DNA from: Sphingomonas hengshuiensis | GTDB lineage: Bacteria > Pseudomonadota > Alphaproteobacteria > Sphingomonadales > Sphingomonadaceae | Assembly: GCF_000935025.1 (NCBI RefSeq) | Contig: NZ_CP010836.1 | Span: 4,030,001-4,094,000, forward strand | Reading direction: 5' to 3' | DNA: 64,000 nucleotides | In this document: piece by piece, positions 54,046 to 64,000 of the stretch | Layout: the number at the start of each line of letters is the position of its first letter | How positions within the stretch are numbered: the first letter of the stretch is position 1 | Translations under genes and position numbers: made by a program | Notes under the pieces: model-generated | Databases searched by the model: none | What the model was told of the DNA's origin: nothing | What the model saw: the letters and a program-made list of their open reading frames with translations, nothing else

Positions 54046-54744
54046 TTACGGCATCAGCCGCTTGCGCCCCTGCGACAAATGCCAGCGCATCGCGAGCGCG
54101 GCGCCATCGGCGTCGCGCGCGCGGATCGCGTCGACGATCGCGTCATGCTCGTCCATCATCGCGCCGATGACCTCGGGCGGGCGCGAGCGCGAAATGTCGA
54201 CGCCCGCGCGCAGGATGCGGATGACTTCCTCATGCAGCCGGTCGAACAGCATCACGAACGCAGTGTTGCCGGTCGCCTCGGCGATCGCGCGGTGGAGCAC
54301 CCAATCCTCGTCGTGCGCGGGCGCGCTGGAGAGGAGCGCGGCGCGCAGCGCGGCGAGCGCGGCCTCGATCGCCTCCATCTGGGCATGCGAGCGGCGATGC
54401 GCGGCCAGCCGCGCCGCCTCGGCCTCGAGCACGAAGCGCACTTCATAGGTGCCGAGCGTCGCCGCGAGTCCCTGCATCGGCACGTGCGAGCCGAGCCGTT
54501 CGGAGGGGCGGCGCTTGACGTAAGAGCCCGCGCCGCGCCGCGCTTCGGTGATGCCATCGGCGGCGAGCCTTACCAGCGCCTCGCGGACGATGCTGCGCGA
54601 CATGCCGAAGGTCTCGGCCAGCCGCGCCTCGGACGGGAGCCGGTCGCCGGTGGTCAGCCCGTCCTCGTTGATGATCTGGACGATCGCAGTATAGGCGCGA
54701 TCCGCCAGCCTGCCTTCCTGCACGACGCCCCTCCCGACCGTCAT
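54046..54744 (-). CDS. GntR-family regulator of the FadR/FCD type
   Basis: A 232-residue repressor-type protein: winged helix-turn-helix (about 10-80: DRLPSEARLAETFGMSRSIVREALVRLAADGITEARRGAGSYV) and an all-helical FCD ligand domain (about 95-225) with metal-binding style segments RFVLEAEAARLA, LHRAIAEATGN and DEHDAIVDAIRARD. FCD regulators usually sense small carboxylates. It overlaps the 3' end of the gluconate permease gene by four bases (ATGA), so permease and regulator form one operon, and gluconate or a derivative is the likely effector. Confidence 0.9.
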   Translation of the reverse strand: MTVGRGVVQEGRLADRAYTAIVQIINEDGLTTGDRLPSEARLAETFGMSRSIVREALVRLAADGITEARRGAGSYVKRRPSERLGSHVPMQGLAATLGTYEVRFVLEAEAARLAAHRRSHAQMEAIEAALAALRAALLSSAPAHDEDWVLHRAIAEATGNTAFVMLFDRLHEEVIRILRAGVDISRSRPPEVIGAMMDEHDAIVDAIRARDADGAALAMRWHLSQGRKRLMP

Positions 54745-56081
54745 ACGATGTAGCTAAGCGCCACGACCATGGCGAGCCCGGCGACCGAGATCACCGTCTC
54801 GAGCATCGACCAGGTCCGGAACGTGTCGGCGGTTGTAGTGCCGACATAGCCCTTGACCAGCCAGAAGCCGGGGTCGTTGACATGGCTGAAGAACACCGAT
54901 CCCGCGCCGATCGCGAGCACGACCAGCTCGGGCGAGGCGCCCGATGCCGCGACCACGCCGGGCATCACCCCGACCGCGGTGATCGTCGCGACCGTCGCCG
55001 ATCCGGCGGCAAGGCGGATGCCCACTGCGACCAGCCAGCCGAGCAGCAAGGGCGAGATCGAATAGAGCATCACCACCCGCGCGAGCAGGTCCGACAGCCC
55101 GGCGCTGACCAGCACCTGCTTCAGCGCGCCGCCCGCGCCGATCGCGAGCAGGATCGCGCCCGCCGCGCCCATCGTCTCGAACCACACGGCGTCCTGGATC
55201 GCCGCCTCGCTCAGCCGCCGCCCGAACAGCAGCGGCAGCGCGACGAGATTGGTGATGAGCAGCGCCAGCACCGGGTTGCTGGCCGCCGCCAGCCACGGCG
55301 CCTCGGCCAGCCCCGGCACCAGCTTGCCCAGCTCGCCCGCCGCGATCAGCACGATCGGCAGCAGCACGATGAACAGCGACACCGGGCGCGGTGGCGGCAA
55401 CAGGTCGAGCGCATGGTCGCTCAGCACCGGCTCGGTCAGCTTCACCCCGGGCGTCACGAACCGCGCCAGCACCGGCCCGGCGAGGATCGCGACCGGAATC
55501 GCGATCAATATGCCGTACAGCATCGTCAGCCCCAGGCTGGCGTTCAGCGCCTCGACCGCGAGCAGCGGGCCGGGATGCGGCGGGACCAGCGCATGGACCA
55601 CGCCGAGCCCGGCCAGCGCGGGCATGATCAGCCGCAGCTTGGCGGCGTCGCGGTCGCCGTCGTCGGGCAGCGCCTTGGCAGCGGCGACGACGATCGGCAG
55701 CAGCAGCACCAGCCCGGTTTCGAAGAACAGCGGCAGCCCGATGACGATCGCAATGCCCAGGGTGGCCCAGGGCGCGGCCTTTGGCCCGGTCAGCCGCAGC
55801 GCGCCGGTGGCGAGCGAGGCGGCGGCGCCCGACAGATGGAGCATCGCGCCCAGCGACAGCCCCAGCGCGACGACCAGCCCGGTGCCGCCGACAATGTCGC
55901 CGACGCCCTTCTGCACCGCCTTCGACGTCTCGCCGAGCGGCAGGCCCGCAAAGATGCCGACCGCGAAGGCGCCGCACAACAGCCCGAGAAAGGGGTGGAG
56001 CCGCCCGCGGACGATCAACAGGATCGCCAGCGCGATTCCCGCGACTGCGGCGATCACCAGCCGGATGTCGTCGCCCGTCAT
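54741..56081 (-). CDS. gntP: GntP-family gluconate:H+ symporter
   Basis: Inner-membrane permease of 446 residues with about 12-14 hydrophobic segments. Family signatures include IVIGLPLFFETGLVLLLPIV, PALAGLGVVHALVPPHPGPL, GSATVATITAVGVM and FFSHVNDPGFWLVKGYVGTTTADTFRTWS. GntP members carry gluconate and related hydroxy acids. The ATG at 56081 gives the normal amino end. It is first in the gntP-gntR operon, opposite to the small LuxR-type gene; the 341-base gap holds the dyads described below. Confidence 0.93.
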   Translation of the reverse strand: MTGDDIRLVIAAVAGIALAILLIVRGRLHPFLGLLCGAFAVGIFAGLPLGETSKAVQKGVGDIVGGTGLVVALGLSLGAMLHLSGAAASLATGALRLTGPKAAPWATLGIAIVIGLPLFFETGLVLLLPIVVAAAKALPDDGDRDAAKLRLIMPALAGLGVVHALVPPHPGPLLAVEALNASLGLTMLYGILIAIPVAILAGPVLARFVTPGVKLTEPVLSDHALDLLPPPRPVSLFIVLLPIVLIAAGELGKLVPGLAEAPWLAAASNPVLALLITNLVALPLLFGRRLSEAAIQDAVWFETMGAAGAILLAIGAGGALKQVLVSAGLSDLLARVVMLYSISPLLLGWLVAVGIRLAAGSATVATITAVGVMPGVVAASGASPELVVLAIGAGSVFFSHVNDPGFWLVKGYVGTTTADTFRTWSMLETVISVAGLAMVVALSYIV

Positions 56082-56254
56082 CGCCGGTCGCCCCGCCGCA
56101 CTCCGCGGCCCGTCGTCATCATAGCCATTCGCGCCTCCCCCAAGCACCCGCGCAATCGCGTGGCGGCCCCCATGTTTACTGCGTCCGGAGAAAAGCGATG
56201 CCCCTCAATCGGCACCCTTGTTCCGGCTCGGCGGCGTCTTCGCCTTGTCTTTAT

Positions 56255-56283
56255 CTGTAGGACAGGTTTTTGCAGTTCTGCAA
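56255..56283. promoter_or_regulatory. Two short dyads in the gntP/LuxR-type divergent region
   Basis: CTGTAGGACAG at 56255-56265 and TTGCAGTTCTGCAA at 56270-56283 are both dyads, lying in an unusually AT-rich patch (about 56250-56345) of the 56082-56422 intergenic region. A GGTTGG/CCAACC pair follows at about 56309-56337. Regulators of the GntR family bind dyads of this size, so the 14-base one is a candidate operator for the neighbouring FCD protein. This is inference. Confidence 0.4.
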
Positions 56284-56422
56284 TAAAAAAGGCTTGATTC
56301 AATGTTTGGTTGGGGAACATAACAAAAGCTGTCCAACCGAATCCGGAATAACCGGCCATGGACGCAAGGGTGCCGGCAGGGCGATGCCAGGCGCCGCAGG
56401 CCACGCGCCAGGGAGTCAGGAT

Positions 56423-56692
56423 ATGAAAGGGACCTTCCACGAATCCCGCCAGCCAGAGGCGCCGCGCATCGCGACCGATGCCTCGGGCGCCGCGGTCCAG
56501 CTGACCCCGACCCAGCTCAAGGTGATGCGCGGGGTGGGATCGGGACAGCTCAACAAGCAGATCGCGTTCGACCTGGGCATCGCCGAGGCGACGGTGAAGG
56601 CGCACATGACCGCGCTGATGCGCAAGCTCAATGTGCGCAACCGGACGCAGGTGGCGATCGCGGCACAGTCGCTCTCGCGCCACGCATCCTGA
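56423..56692 (+). CDS. Stand-alone LuxR-type helix-turn-helix protein
   Basis: An 89-residue protein that is almost only a GerE/LuxR DNA-binding domain (about 30-85: QLTPTQLKVMRGVGSGQLNKQIAFDLGIAEATVKAHMTALMRKLNV). There is no receiver or sensor domain and no trace of one in the 340 bases upstream, so it is either a genuine single-domain regulator or a worn-down response regulator. GGAGTCAGG precedes the ATG at 56423. It ends 52 bases before paralogue B and probably controls or is cotranscribed with it. Confidence 0.83.
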   Translation: MKGTFHESRQPEAPRIATDASGAAVQLTPTQLKVMRGVGSGQLNKQIAFDLGIAEATVKAHMTALMRKLNVRNRTQVAIAAQSLSRHAS

Positions 56693-56744
56693 ACGCCCCG
56701 CGCGGGTGCGCGGACCGCTTGCAGCCCGATCCGGGAGACGGACG

Positions 56745-59700
56745 ATGACGACGCGCGCGCTATTCTCGGTGGGGCTGCTCTGGCTGGCCGTGTTGCTGGT
56801 GCCTCTCCCCGCCTTTGCCGGCTCGACCTCGGTCTATCGTACCGCCCCCGCCGATCCCCGCGCGATCACGGTGCACGGCGTCGGCGATGGCCGCGCGGAC
56901 GACAGCGCGGCGATCCAGGCGGCGATCGATGCCGCCGCAGCCGGGGGCAAGGGCGGCGTCGTCTTCCTGCCCCAGGGACGCTATCGGATCAGCCGCACAA
57001 TCTTCGTGCGCTCCGCAGTGCGGGTGTTCGGGATCGGTGCGACGCGCCCGGTGATCGTGCTGGGCGACGATACCCCGGGCTATGGCGCGGGGATCGCGGC
57101 GATGATCGCCTTTACCGGCGAGGACCAGTATCGCGTCGGCAGGGCGCCGGTGCCGCCGCCCACCAGCGTCCCCGCCGATCCGGCGATCTTCGACGCGACC
57201 TCGAGCACTTTCTACTCGGCGCTGTCGAATGTCGATTTCGAGATCGGCCGCGGCAATGCCGGCGCCGTCGCGGTGCGCTTCCGCGTCGCGCAGCATGGGT
57301 TCCTGCGCCATATCGATTTCCATCTGGGGTCGGGGCTCGCCGGCATCTATCAGGCGGGCAACGCGTGCGAAGATCTGCGCTTCTATGGCGGGCGCTACGG
57401 CATCCTGACCGAAAAGACCTCACCCGCCTGGCAATTCACGCTGATCGATTCGGAGTTTGACGGCCAGCGCGACGCCGCGATCCGCGAGCATGAAGTCGAC
57501 CTGACGCTCATCAACGTCGCGATCCGCAACACCCCGATCGGGATCGAGATCGATCGCGGCTATTCGGATTCGCTATGGGGCAAGCAGGTCCGGTTCGAGA
57601 ATGTGTCGAGCGCGGGGGTGGTGATCTCCGAAGAGACCAGCGCCTTTACCCAGATCGGCTTCGACAATGCGGTCGCGACCAACACCCCCGTCTTCGCGCG
57701 CTTCCGCGACAGCGGCAGGACCGTGGCGGGCGCGGGCCGCCACTATCGCGTCACCGATTTCTCGCACGGGCTCACGCTGCCCGGGCTGGGCGCGACCGGC
57801 ACGATTGCGACCGACATGGCGATGGCGCCGCTCGCGCGGATGCCCGCCCGCCCCCGCCCCGCGATCCGCGCGCTGCCGCCGGTGGCCGAATGGGCGGACG
57901 TCCGCGATCTGGGCGTCAAGGGCGATGACGAGACCGACGATACCGCCGCGCTCCAGCGCGCGATCGACACCCGCCGTGTCGTCTATCTGCCGATGGGCCG
58001 CTATCGCCTGACCGACACGCTCAAGCTGCGGCCCGACAGCGTGCTGATCGCGCTGCACCCCAGCCTGACGCACCTCTACCTGGTCGATGACACCCCCGCC
58101 TATCGCGGCGTCGGCGGCGCAAAGGCGCTGCTGGAGAGCGCGCGCGGCGGCGATGCGATCGTCTCGGGCATCGGGCTGTGGACCGGCGGCATCAATCCGC
58201 GCGCCACTGCGCTGTTGTGGCGCGCGGGCGAGGCGTCGATGGTCAACGACGTCAAGATACAGGGCGGCGGCGGCACCGTGCTGACCAAGGGCAGCCCGGT
58301 CGGCTTTGGCGACCCGCGCGCGCGCTTCGACGGGCAATATCCGAGCATTTGGGTGACGGACGGCGGCGGCGGGACCTTTGCCGCGATCTGGTCACCCAAT
58401 ACGCTGGCGTCGGCGGGCTTCCACGTCTCGAACACCAGGACGCCGGGGCATGTCTATGAACTGTCCGCCGAGCATCATTACCGCGCCGAAATCGTGCTGG
58501 ACGGCGTCGAGAATTGGGAGTTCCTCGCGCCGCAGACCGAGCAGGAGGTCCGCGACGGCGTGAACGCGATCTCGACCGAATTCCGCAATTCGCGCAACAT
58601 CCTGTTTGCGAACTATCATGGCTATCGCGTCACGCGCTCGATCAAGCCGATGGATGCGGCGGTGAAGCTGTTCAATTCCAGCGACATCCGCTTCCGCAAT
58701 GTCCATGTGAACGCCGAGAGCGGCTTTGCGAGCTGCGATACGAAGGGCTGCGGCACCTATCTGCGCGCGAGCAAGTTCCCGTTCGAGAATGCGATAAAGG
58801 ACGTGACGCGCGGGCAGGAAGTGCGCGAGCGCGAGTTCGCCCGGCTCGACATTCCCGCCATGCCCGCGTCCGCATCGCCGGTGCCGGTGTCGCCGGGGGT
58901 GACGCAGCTGGCCGACGGATTCTATTCGATCGCGGGTGGCGCAGTGGATGCCAAGGGCAAGCTCTATTTCATCGACCGCTTCTTCCAGCGCATCCATGGC
59001 TGGGCGGCGGGCGAGGGACTGACGATCGTGGCGGACGCACCGCTCGACCCGGTCAACCTCGCGGTCGATCGCTCGGGGCGGCTGATGGTGCTGTCGTCGG
59101 CGGGGCGCGACGCGACGGTGTACAGCATCGATCCCGCCGAGCCCGACGATGTCCGCGTGATCGCGCCGACGCCCGTGAAGCCGCGCGCGCGGGCGCTGAC
59201 CGCGCTGCCGGTCAATGTCTGGGCCAATGGCGAATTCGCCGACCGGATCGATCCGGTGACCTATCAGTACCCACCGCTGGCAGATTTCTTCGCGCGCGCG
59301 ATGGCGACGCCGAAGCCGCAGGAATATGTGTCACCCGACGGCTCGCTGGTGCTGCCGGCGTTCCGTGTGTGGAACCAGGGGCCGGACGATCACCAGGGCT
59401 GGCGCTGGTCGCACAGCCTCGACGCCTATGGGCTGGTCACCGCGCGACCGGGCGAGCGGCTGTGGCTGACCAACGCGTCGGAGAACCGCAGCTATAGCGG
59501 GCTGCTGGGTCCGGACGGCACGCTGACCGACCTCAGGATCGCCGCCGATCGCGGGGGCGAGAGCGTCGCGCGCGATGCCGCCGGCACCCTCTATGTCGCG
59601 AACGGGCAGGTGTTCGTCTATGCCGCCGACGGCACGCCGATCCGCCGGATCGACATGCCCGAACGCCCGCTTCAGCTCATCATCGGCGGGGCCGATGGGC

Positions 59701-59750
59701 GGACATTGTTCATCCTCGCGCATCATGCGCTGTACGCGGTAGGTATCTAG
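56745..59750 (+). CDS. Exported tandem beta-helix and propeller fusion, paralogue B
   Basis: A 1001-residue exported protein (signal peptide about 1-24, AFAG) colinear with paralogue A throughout. The first beta-helix module begins near 45 (VGDGRADDSAAIQAAIDAAA, VVFLPQGRYRIS), the second near 390 (GVKGDDETDDTAALQRAID, VVYLPMGRYRLTDTLKL), and the SMP-30-like propeller spans about 720-1001 (GGAVDAKGKLYFID, DPVNLAVDRSGRLMVLS, IIGGADGRTLFIL). Long blocks such as IRFRNVHVNAESGF are identical in A and B, so they share a common ancestor. GGAGA lies before the ATG. It points toward the lig genes, which converge on it. Confidence 0.85.
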   Translation: MTTRALFSVGLLWLAVLLVPLPAFAGSTSVYRTAPADPRAITVHGVGDGRADDSAAIQAAIDAAAAGGKGGVVFLPQGRYRISRTIFVRSAVRVFGIGATRPVIVLGDDTPGYGAGIAAMIAFTGEDQYRVGRAPVPPPTSVPADPAIFDATSSTFYSALSNVDFEIGRGNAGAVAVRFRVAQHGFLRHIDFHLGSGLAGIYQAGNACEDLRFYGGRYGILTEKTSPAWQFTLIDSEFDGQRDAAIREHEVDLTLINVAIRNTPIGIEIDRGYSDSLWGKQVRFENVSSAGVVISEETSAFTQIGFDNAVATNTPVFARFRDSGRTVAGAGRHYRVTDFSHGLTLPGLGATGTIATDMAMAPLARMPARPRPAIRALPPVAEWADVRDLGVKGDDETDDTAALQRAIDTRRVVYLPMGRYRLTDTLKLRPDSVLIALHPSLTHLYLVDDTPAYRGVGGAKALLESARGGDAIVSGIGLWTGGINPRATALLWRAGEASMVNDVKIQGGGGTVLTKGSPVGFGDPRARFDGQYPSIWVTDGGGGTFAAIWSPNTLASAGFHVSNTRTPGHVYELSAEHHYRAEIVLDGVENWEFLAPQTEQEVRDGVNAISTEFRNSRNILFANYHGYRVTRSIKPMDAAVKLFNSSDIRFRNVHVNAESGFASCDTKGCGTYLRASKFPFENAIKDVTRGQEVREREFARLDIPAMPASASPVPVSPGVTQLADGFYSIAGGAVDAKGKLYFIDRFFQRIHGWAAGEGLTIVADAPLDPVNLAVDRSGRLMVLSSAGRDATVYSIDPAEPDDVRVIAPTPVKPRARALTALPVNVWANGEFADRIDPVTYQYPPLADFFARAMATPKPQEYVSPDGSLVLPAFRVWNQGPDDHQGWRWSHSLDAYGLVTARPGERLWLTNASENRSYSGLLGPDGTLTDLRIAADRGGESVARDAAGTLYVANGQVFVYAADGTPIRRIDMPERPLQLIIGGADGRTLFILAHHALYAVGI

Positions 59751-59760
59751 CCGCGCGCCC

Positions 59761-59830
59761 GCGGAGGCAGGCGCCCAGGGCCAAGGGCGGTGCGCTTGGG
59801 GCTCTGGACCCCCGCTTTCGCGGGGAACCG
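59761..59830. repeat. Sphingomonad-type intergenic repeat
   Basis: Contains GGAGGCAGGCGCCCAGGGCC and then TGGACCCCCGCTTTCGCGGGGAACC, a 6-base GC stem (59810-59815 with 59820-59825) with TTTC loop. These words are common between genes in sphingomonads. It fills the gap between the convergent paralogue B and ligI and may aid termination. Confidence 0.6.
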
Positions 59831-59833
59831 GCT

Positions 59834-61771
<1,938 letters not shown>

Positions 61772-61779
<8 letters not shown>

Positions 61780-62446
61780 AGGTGAGCCCCAGCGCCGCCA
61801 GCTTGCCGCGCATGTCATAAATGTCGAGCCCCAGCTCGCCCGCCGCCAGCCGCTTGCGCTTCGATTCCTCGGCGGCCTCGCGCGCCTGTGCCTTGGCGAG
61901 CACCGCCTCGGCATCGGCGCGGGGGACGACGCAGACGCCGTCGTCATCGGCGATGATCACGTCGCCCGGCTGGATCGCGGCGCCTGCGCACACGATCGGC
62001 ACGTTGACCGACCCGAGCGTCGCCTTGACCGTCCCTTGCGCGAACACCGCCTTCGACCAGACGGGGAAGCCCATCTGGGTCAGGTCGCGCACGTCGCGGA
62101 CGCCCGCATCGATCACCAGCCCGCGACACCCGCGCGCCATCGCCGAGGTGGCGAGCAGGTCGCCGAAATAGCCGTCCTCGCACGGGCTGGTCGGGGCCAG
62201 CACCAATATGTCGCCCGCGCCAAGCTGCTCGATCGCGACATGGACCATCCAATTGTCGCCGGGAGGGGCGGAGATCGTCACCGCCGACCCGGCGATGCGC
62301 GCACCCGGATAGATCGGGCGCATATGGCTGGCGAGCAGCCCGGTGCGGCCCTGCGCCTCATGCACCGTCGCGACGCCGGCGGCGGCGAGCCCGTCGATAA
62401 CCAAAGCCTCGGCGCGCTGAATGTTGCGGACGACACGACCTGCCAT
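61772..62446 (-). CDS. ligK: 4-carboxy-4-hydroxy-2-oxoadipate aldolase
   Basis: Class II pyruvate aldolase of the RraA-like HMG/CHA family, splitting 4-carboxy-4-hydroxy-2-oxoadipate to pyruvate and oxaloacetate. The 224-residue protein has [60 protein letters not shown] and the active-site segment [13 protein letters not shown] (Arg and Asp for pyruvate and metal). AGGAG precedes the ATG at 62446. First gene of the lig operon, divergent from a LysR-type gene. Confidence 0.95.
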
Positions 62447-62515
62447 GCTGCTCTCCTTTTGCGTGGGCCTTGACCGCTCGGGCCTGACCCGCCCAATCCA
62501 TATTGCGGAGTAGCG

Positions 62516-62530
62516 ATAAGATTTTGCTAT
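62516..62530. promoter_or_regulatory. Candidate LysR-type operator between ligK and the regulator
   Basis: ATAAGATTTTGCTAT is an interrupted dyad (ATA-N9-TAT) that satisfies the T-N11-A rule for LysR-type binding. It lies in the 96-base divergent region, 12 bases before the regulator's start and 70 before ligK, where autoregulation and activation of the lig operon would be expected. Confidence 0.5.
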
Positions 62531-62542
62531 GGATAGGACAAG

Positions 62543-63748
62543 ATGACCGCCCCCTTCGACCTCAATCTGCGCCATCTGCGCGCGCTGTCCGCCGTGGTCG
62601 AACAGGGCAGCCTGAGCGCGGCGGCACAGGCGGTCAGCCTGTCGCAGCCCGCGCTGACGCAGGGGCTGCGCAAGCTGGAGCGGCAATTGGGCACCGCGCT
62701 GTTCGATCGCCGCTCGGACGGCGTCGCGCCCACCCCCGCGGGGCTGTGCATGGCGCAGCGCAGCGCCAGCGCCTTTGCGCATCTGGCGCACGCCACGCGC
62801 GGCGGCGGGCGGGGCACGCGGGGGTTTGCCCGGCCCGAGCAACTGATGACCGCGACGCAGCTCGATGCTTTTCTAAGGCTCGCCGATGCGGGCAGCTTTG
62901 CCGCGGCGGCGGCGGCGAGCGGATTGTCGCAGCCCGCGCTCCACCGCGCGGTGCGCGACCTCGAGCAGATTTGCGCGACTCCGCTGGCCGAGCGGCGCGG
63001 GCGCGGCGTCATGCTGACGGCGGCGGGGCGCAAGGTCGCGCGCGGCATCCGGCTGGCGGCGGGCGAGATCGCGGCGGGGATCGTCGAGGCGGGCGACGGC
63101 GCCGATAGCGGGCGGATCGCGATCGGCGCGATGCCGCTGTCGCGCGCGCTGATCCTGCCCCGCGCGATCGCGGCGTTCAGCAGGGGCACGCCGCGCGCGG
63201 TGCTCGACGTGGTCGAGGGGTCGTGGCGCGAACTGGTCGAGCCGCTGTACGACGGCGTTATCGACCTGATGATCGGCGCGTTGCGCGACGAGGCGCCGCC
63301 GGGGCTGGAGCAGCGCGCGCTGTTCGACGATCGGCTGACGGTGATCGGGCGCAGCGGGCATCCGCTTGCCGGCGTCGCGGACCCGGGGCTCGATGCGCTG
63401 GCGCAGCATGGCTGGATCGTCGGTTCGGCGGGCACGCCGCTGCGCGCGCAATGGGAGGCGATGTTCGCGAGGCAACCGCTGCCGCCGGCGCCGATCGAAT
63501 GCGGATCGGTGATGGTGATTCGCGGCGTGCTGCGCGACAGCGACCTGCTGACGCTCTTGTCGCCCGATCAGGTTTCGCTGGAAATCGACAGCGGGATGCT
63601 GGCGGCGATCGGGCGTCCGCTGGCGCATGGCGTGCGCACGATCGGCATCACCACGCGCGCCGGATGGCGCCCCACGGCGGCGGCGGCACGGCTCATCGCG
63701 CTGATCGAGGCGGCAGCGGACAGAGGCAGAGTTCAGGAAATCCAATAG
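62543..63748 (+). CDS. LysR-family regulator with two N-terminal DNA-binding domains
   Basis: A 401-residue regulator, about 100 longer than usual LysR proteins. Residues about 6-75 are a first winged helix-turn-helix ([38 protein letters not shown]); residues about 102-170 are a second, diverged copy ([37 protein letters not shown]). The rest (about 190-395) is one substrate-binding domain ([21 protein letters not shown]). Position opposite ligK suggests it controls the 4,5-cleavage genes in response to an intermediate. A binding dyad lies just upstream. Confidence 0.9.
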   Translation: MTAPFDLNLRHLRALSAVVEQGSLSAAAQAVSLSQPALTQGLRKLERQLGTALFDRRSDGVAPTPAGLCMAQRSASAFAHLAHATRGGGRGTRGFARPEQLMTATQLDAFLRLADAGSFAAAAAASGLSQPALHRAVRDLEQICATPLAERRGRGVMLTAAGRKVARGIRLAAGEIAAGIVEAGDGADSGRIAIGAMPLSRALILPRAIAAFSRGTPRAVLDVVEGSWRELVEPLYDGVIDLMIGALRDEAPPGLEQRALFDDRLTVIGRSGHPLAGVADPGLDALAQHGWIVGSAGTPLRAQWEAMFARQPLPPAPIECGSVMVIRGVLRDSDLLTLLSPDQVSLEIDSGMLAAIGRPLAHGVRTIGITTRAGWRPTAAAARLIALIEAAADRGRVQEIQ

Positions 63749-63804
63749 GGTTCACAGCAATTGGATTGGCGGCGCGAGGGCGGCGCGGCCTAGTCCCGCT
63801 GCCA

Positions 63805-64000
63805 ATGAGAAGCGAAAACGCCTTCATCGGATTCGGAGAGGCCGGCATGGCATTCGCGGCAGCCGCCGCGCGTGGCTATGACCGCAAGGCCGATGCCGCC
63901 AAGCGCGCCGATTTCGAAACCCATGACGTCCGCGCCGAGGACAGCGCCGAAGCCGCGATCACCGGCGCCGCCGCGATCTTCTGCCTCGTCACCGCCGACC
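63805..64000 (+). CDS. NAD(P)-binding dehydrogenase, start only
   Basis: Only the first 65 codons are in the window. The N-terminus IGFGEAGMAFAAAAA fits a GxGxxG Rossmann motif of the 6-phosphogluconate/3-hydroxyisobutyrate dehydrogenase type (including DUF1932 members), and AAAIFCLVTAD fits the strand that follows. It lies 56 bases after the LysR gene on the same strand. A role in the aromatic pathway is possible but it does not resemble LigC. The downstream gap 63749-63804 shows nothing else. Confidence 0.75.
   Translation, partial: MRSENAFIGFGEAGMAFAAAAARGYDRKADAAKRADFETHDVRAEDSAEAAITGAAAIFCLVTAD

Noticed and set aside
62447-63748. Two separate genes for the two helix-turn-helix domains of the LysR protein
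   Set aside because: The frame is continuous with no stop and no second ribosome binding site, so one long protein is more likely than a frameshifted pair.

Overview
The window is GC-rich DNA from an alphaproteobacterium, almost certainly a member of the Sphingomonadaceae (Sphingomonas-like). The evidence is gene content and order: nadD-rsfS-rlmH-envC-like-ctpA-dsbB-coq7, cpoB-tilS-ftsH, a sciP/DUF1153 cell-cycle regulator, mlaEFD plus an auxiliary lipoprotein, a Ku-LigD end-joining pair, a TonB receptor, and lig genes that closely resemble the protocatechuate 4,5-cleavage genes of sphingomonads. Several intergenic palindromes are of the kind scattered through sphingomonad genomes. No rRNA, tRNA, CRISPR array or complete insertion sequence was recognised.

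Layout. 1-0.9 kb: start of a zinc-finger-less DnaJ-like gene and two related palindromic repeats. 0.9-7.8 kb: transglutaminase plus ATP-grasp/alpha-E fusion, then ligD and ku, all on the minus strand. 7.9-10.2 kb: overlapping pdxH, cation efflux and phzF genes. 10.2-14.6 kb: repeats, a small unknown gene, mnmA, sciP, two GlsB/YeaQ-type membrane proteins around a SIMPL protein. 14.8-20.5 kb: RND efflux adaptor and pump, DUF445 protein. 21-25.2 kb: HAD phosphatase and an Mla-type lipid transport operon. 25.3-33.1 kb: ptsP, rodZ-like, cpoB, tilS, ftsH and a small exported protein. 33.1-41.7 kb: DUF3667 protein, proA, an orphan antitoxin-like gene and the nadD-to-coq7 operon. 41.7-46.9 kb: membrane mannosyltransferase-like protein, a DNA-repair cluster (radical SAM protein, hemerythrin, DUF4130-UdgX fusion) and an InhA/DJ-1-type protein.

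46.9-64 kb is accessory catabolism. A TonB-dependent receptor is followed by a gluconate cassette (gluconokinase, FadR-type GntR regulator, GntP permease). The cassette is flanked by two diverging, paralogous ~1000-residue exported proteins. Each of these has two tandem pectate-lyase-3/GH55-like beta-helix modules and a C-terminal SMP-30/gluconolactonase-like propeller. A stand-alone LuxR-type DNA-binding protein sits before the second paralogue. Next come ligI, ligU and ligK (lower 4,5-cleavage pathway to pyruvate and oxaloacetate), a LysR-type regulator with two DNA-binding domains, and the start of a Rossmann-fold dehydrogenase.

The most interesting proposal is that the 47-59.8 kb block is one unit for binding, cutting and importing a polysaccharide-derived aldonate: the fusion enzymes act outside the cytoplasm and GntP/GntK take up and phosphorylate the product. 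This is inference from architecture and neighbourhood; no substrate can be read from the sequence. A second system worth following is the UdgX cluster, which carries the KRRIH loop of the covalent uracil-DNA binder next to its usual radical SAM partner.
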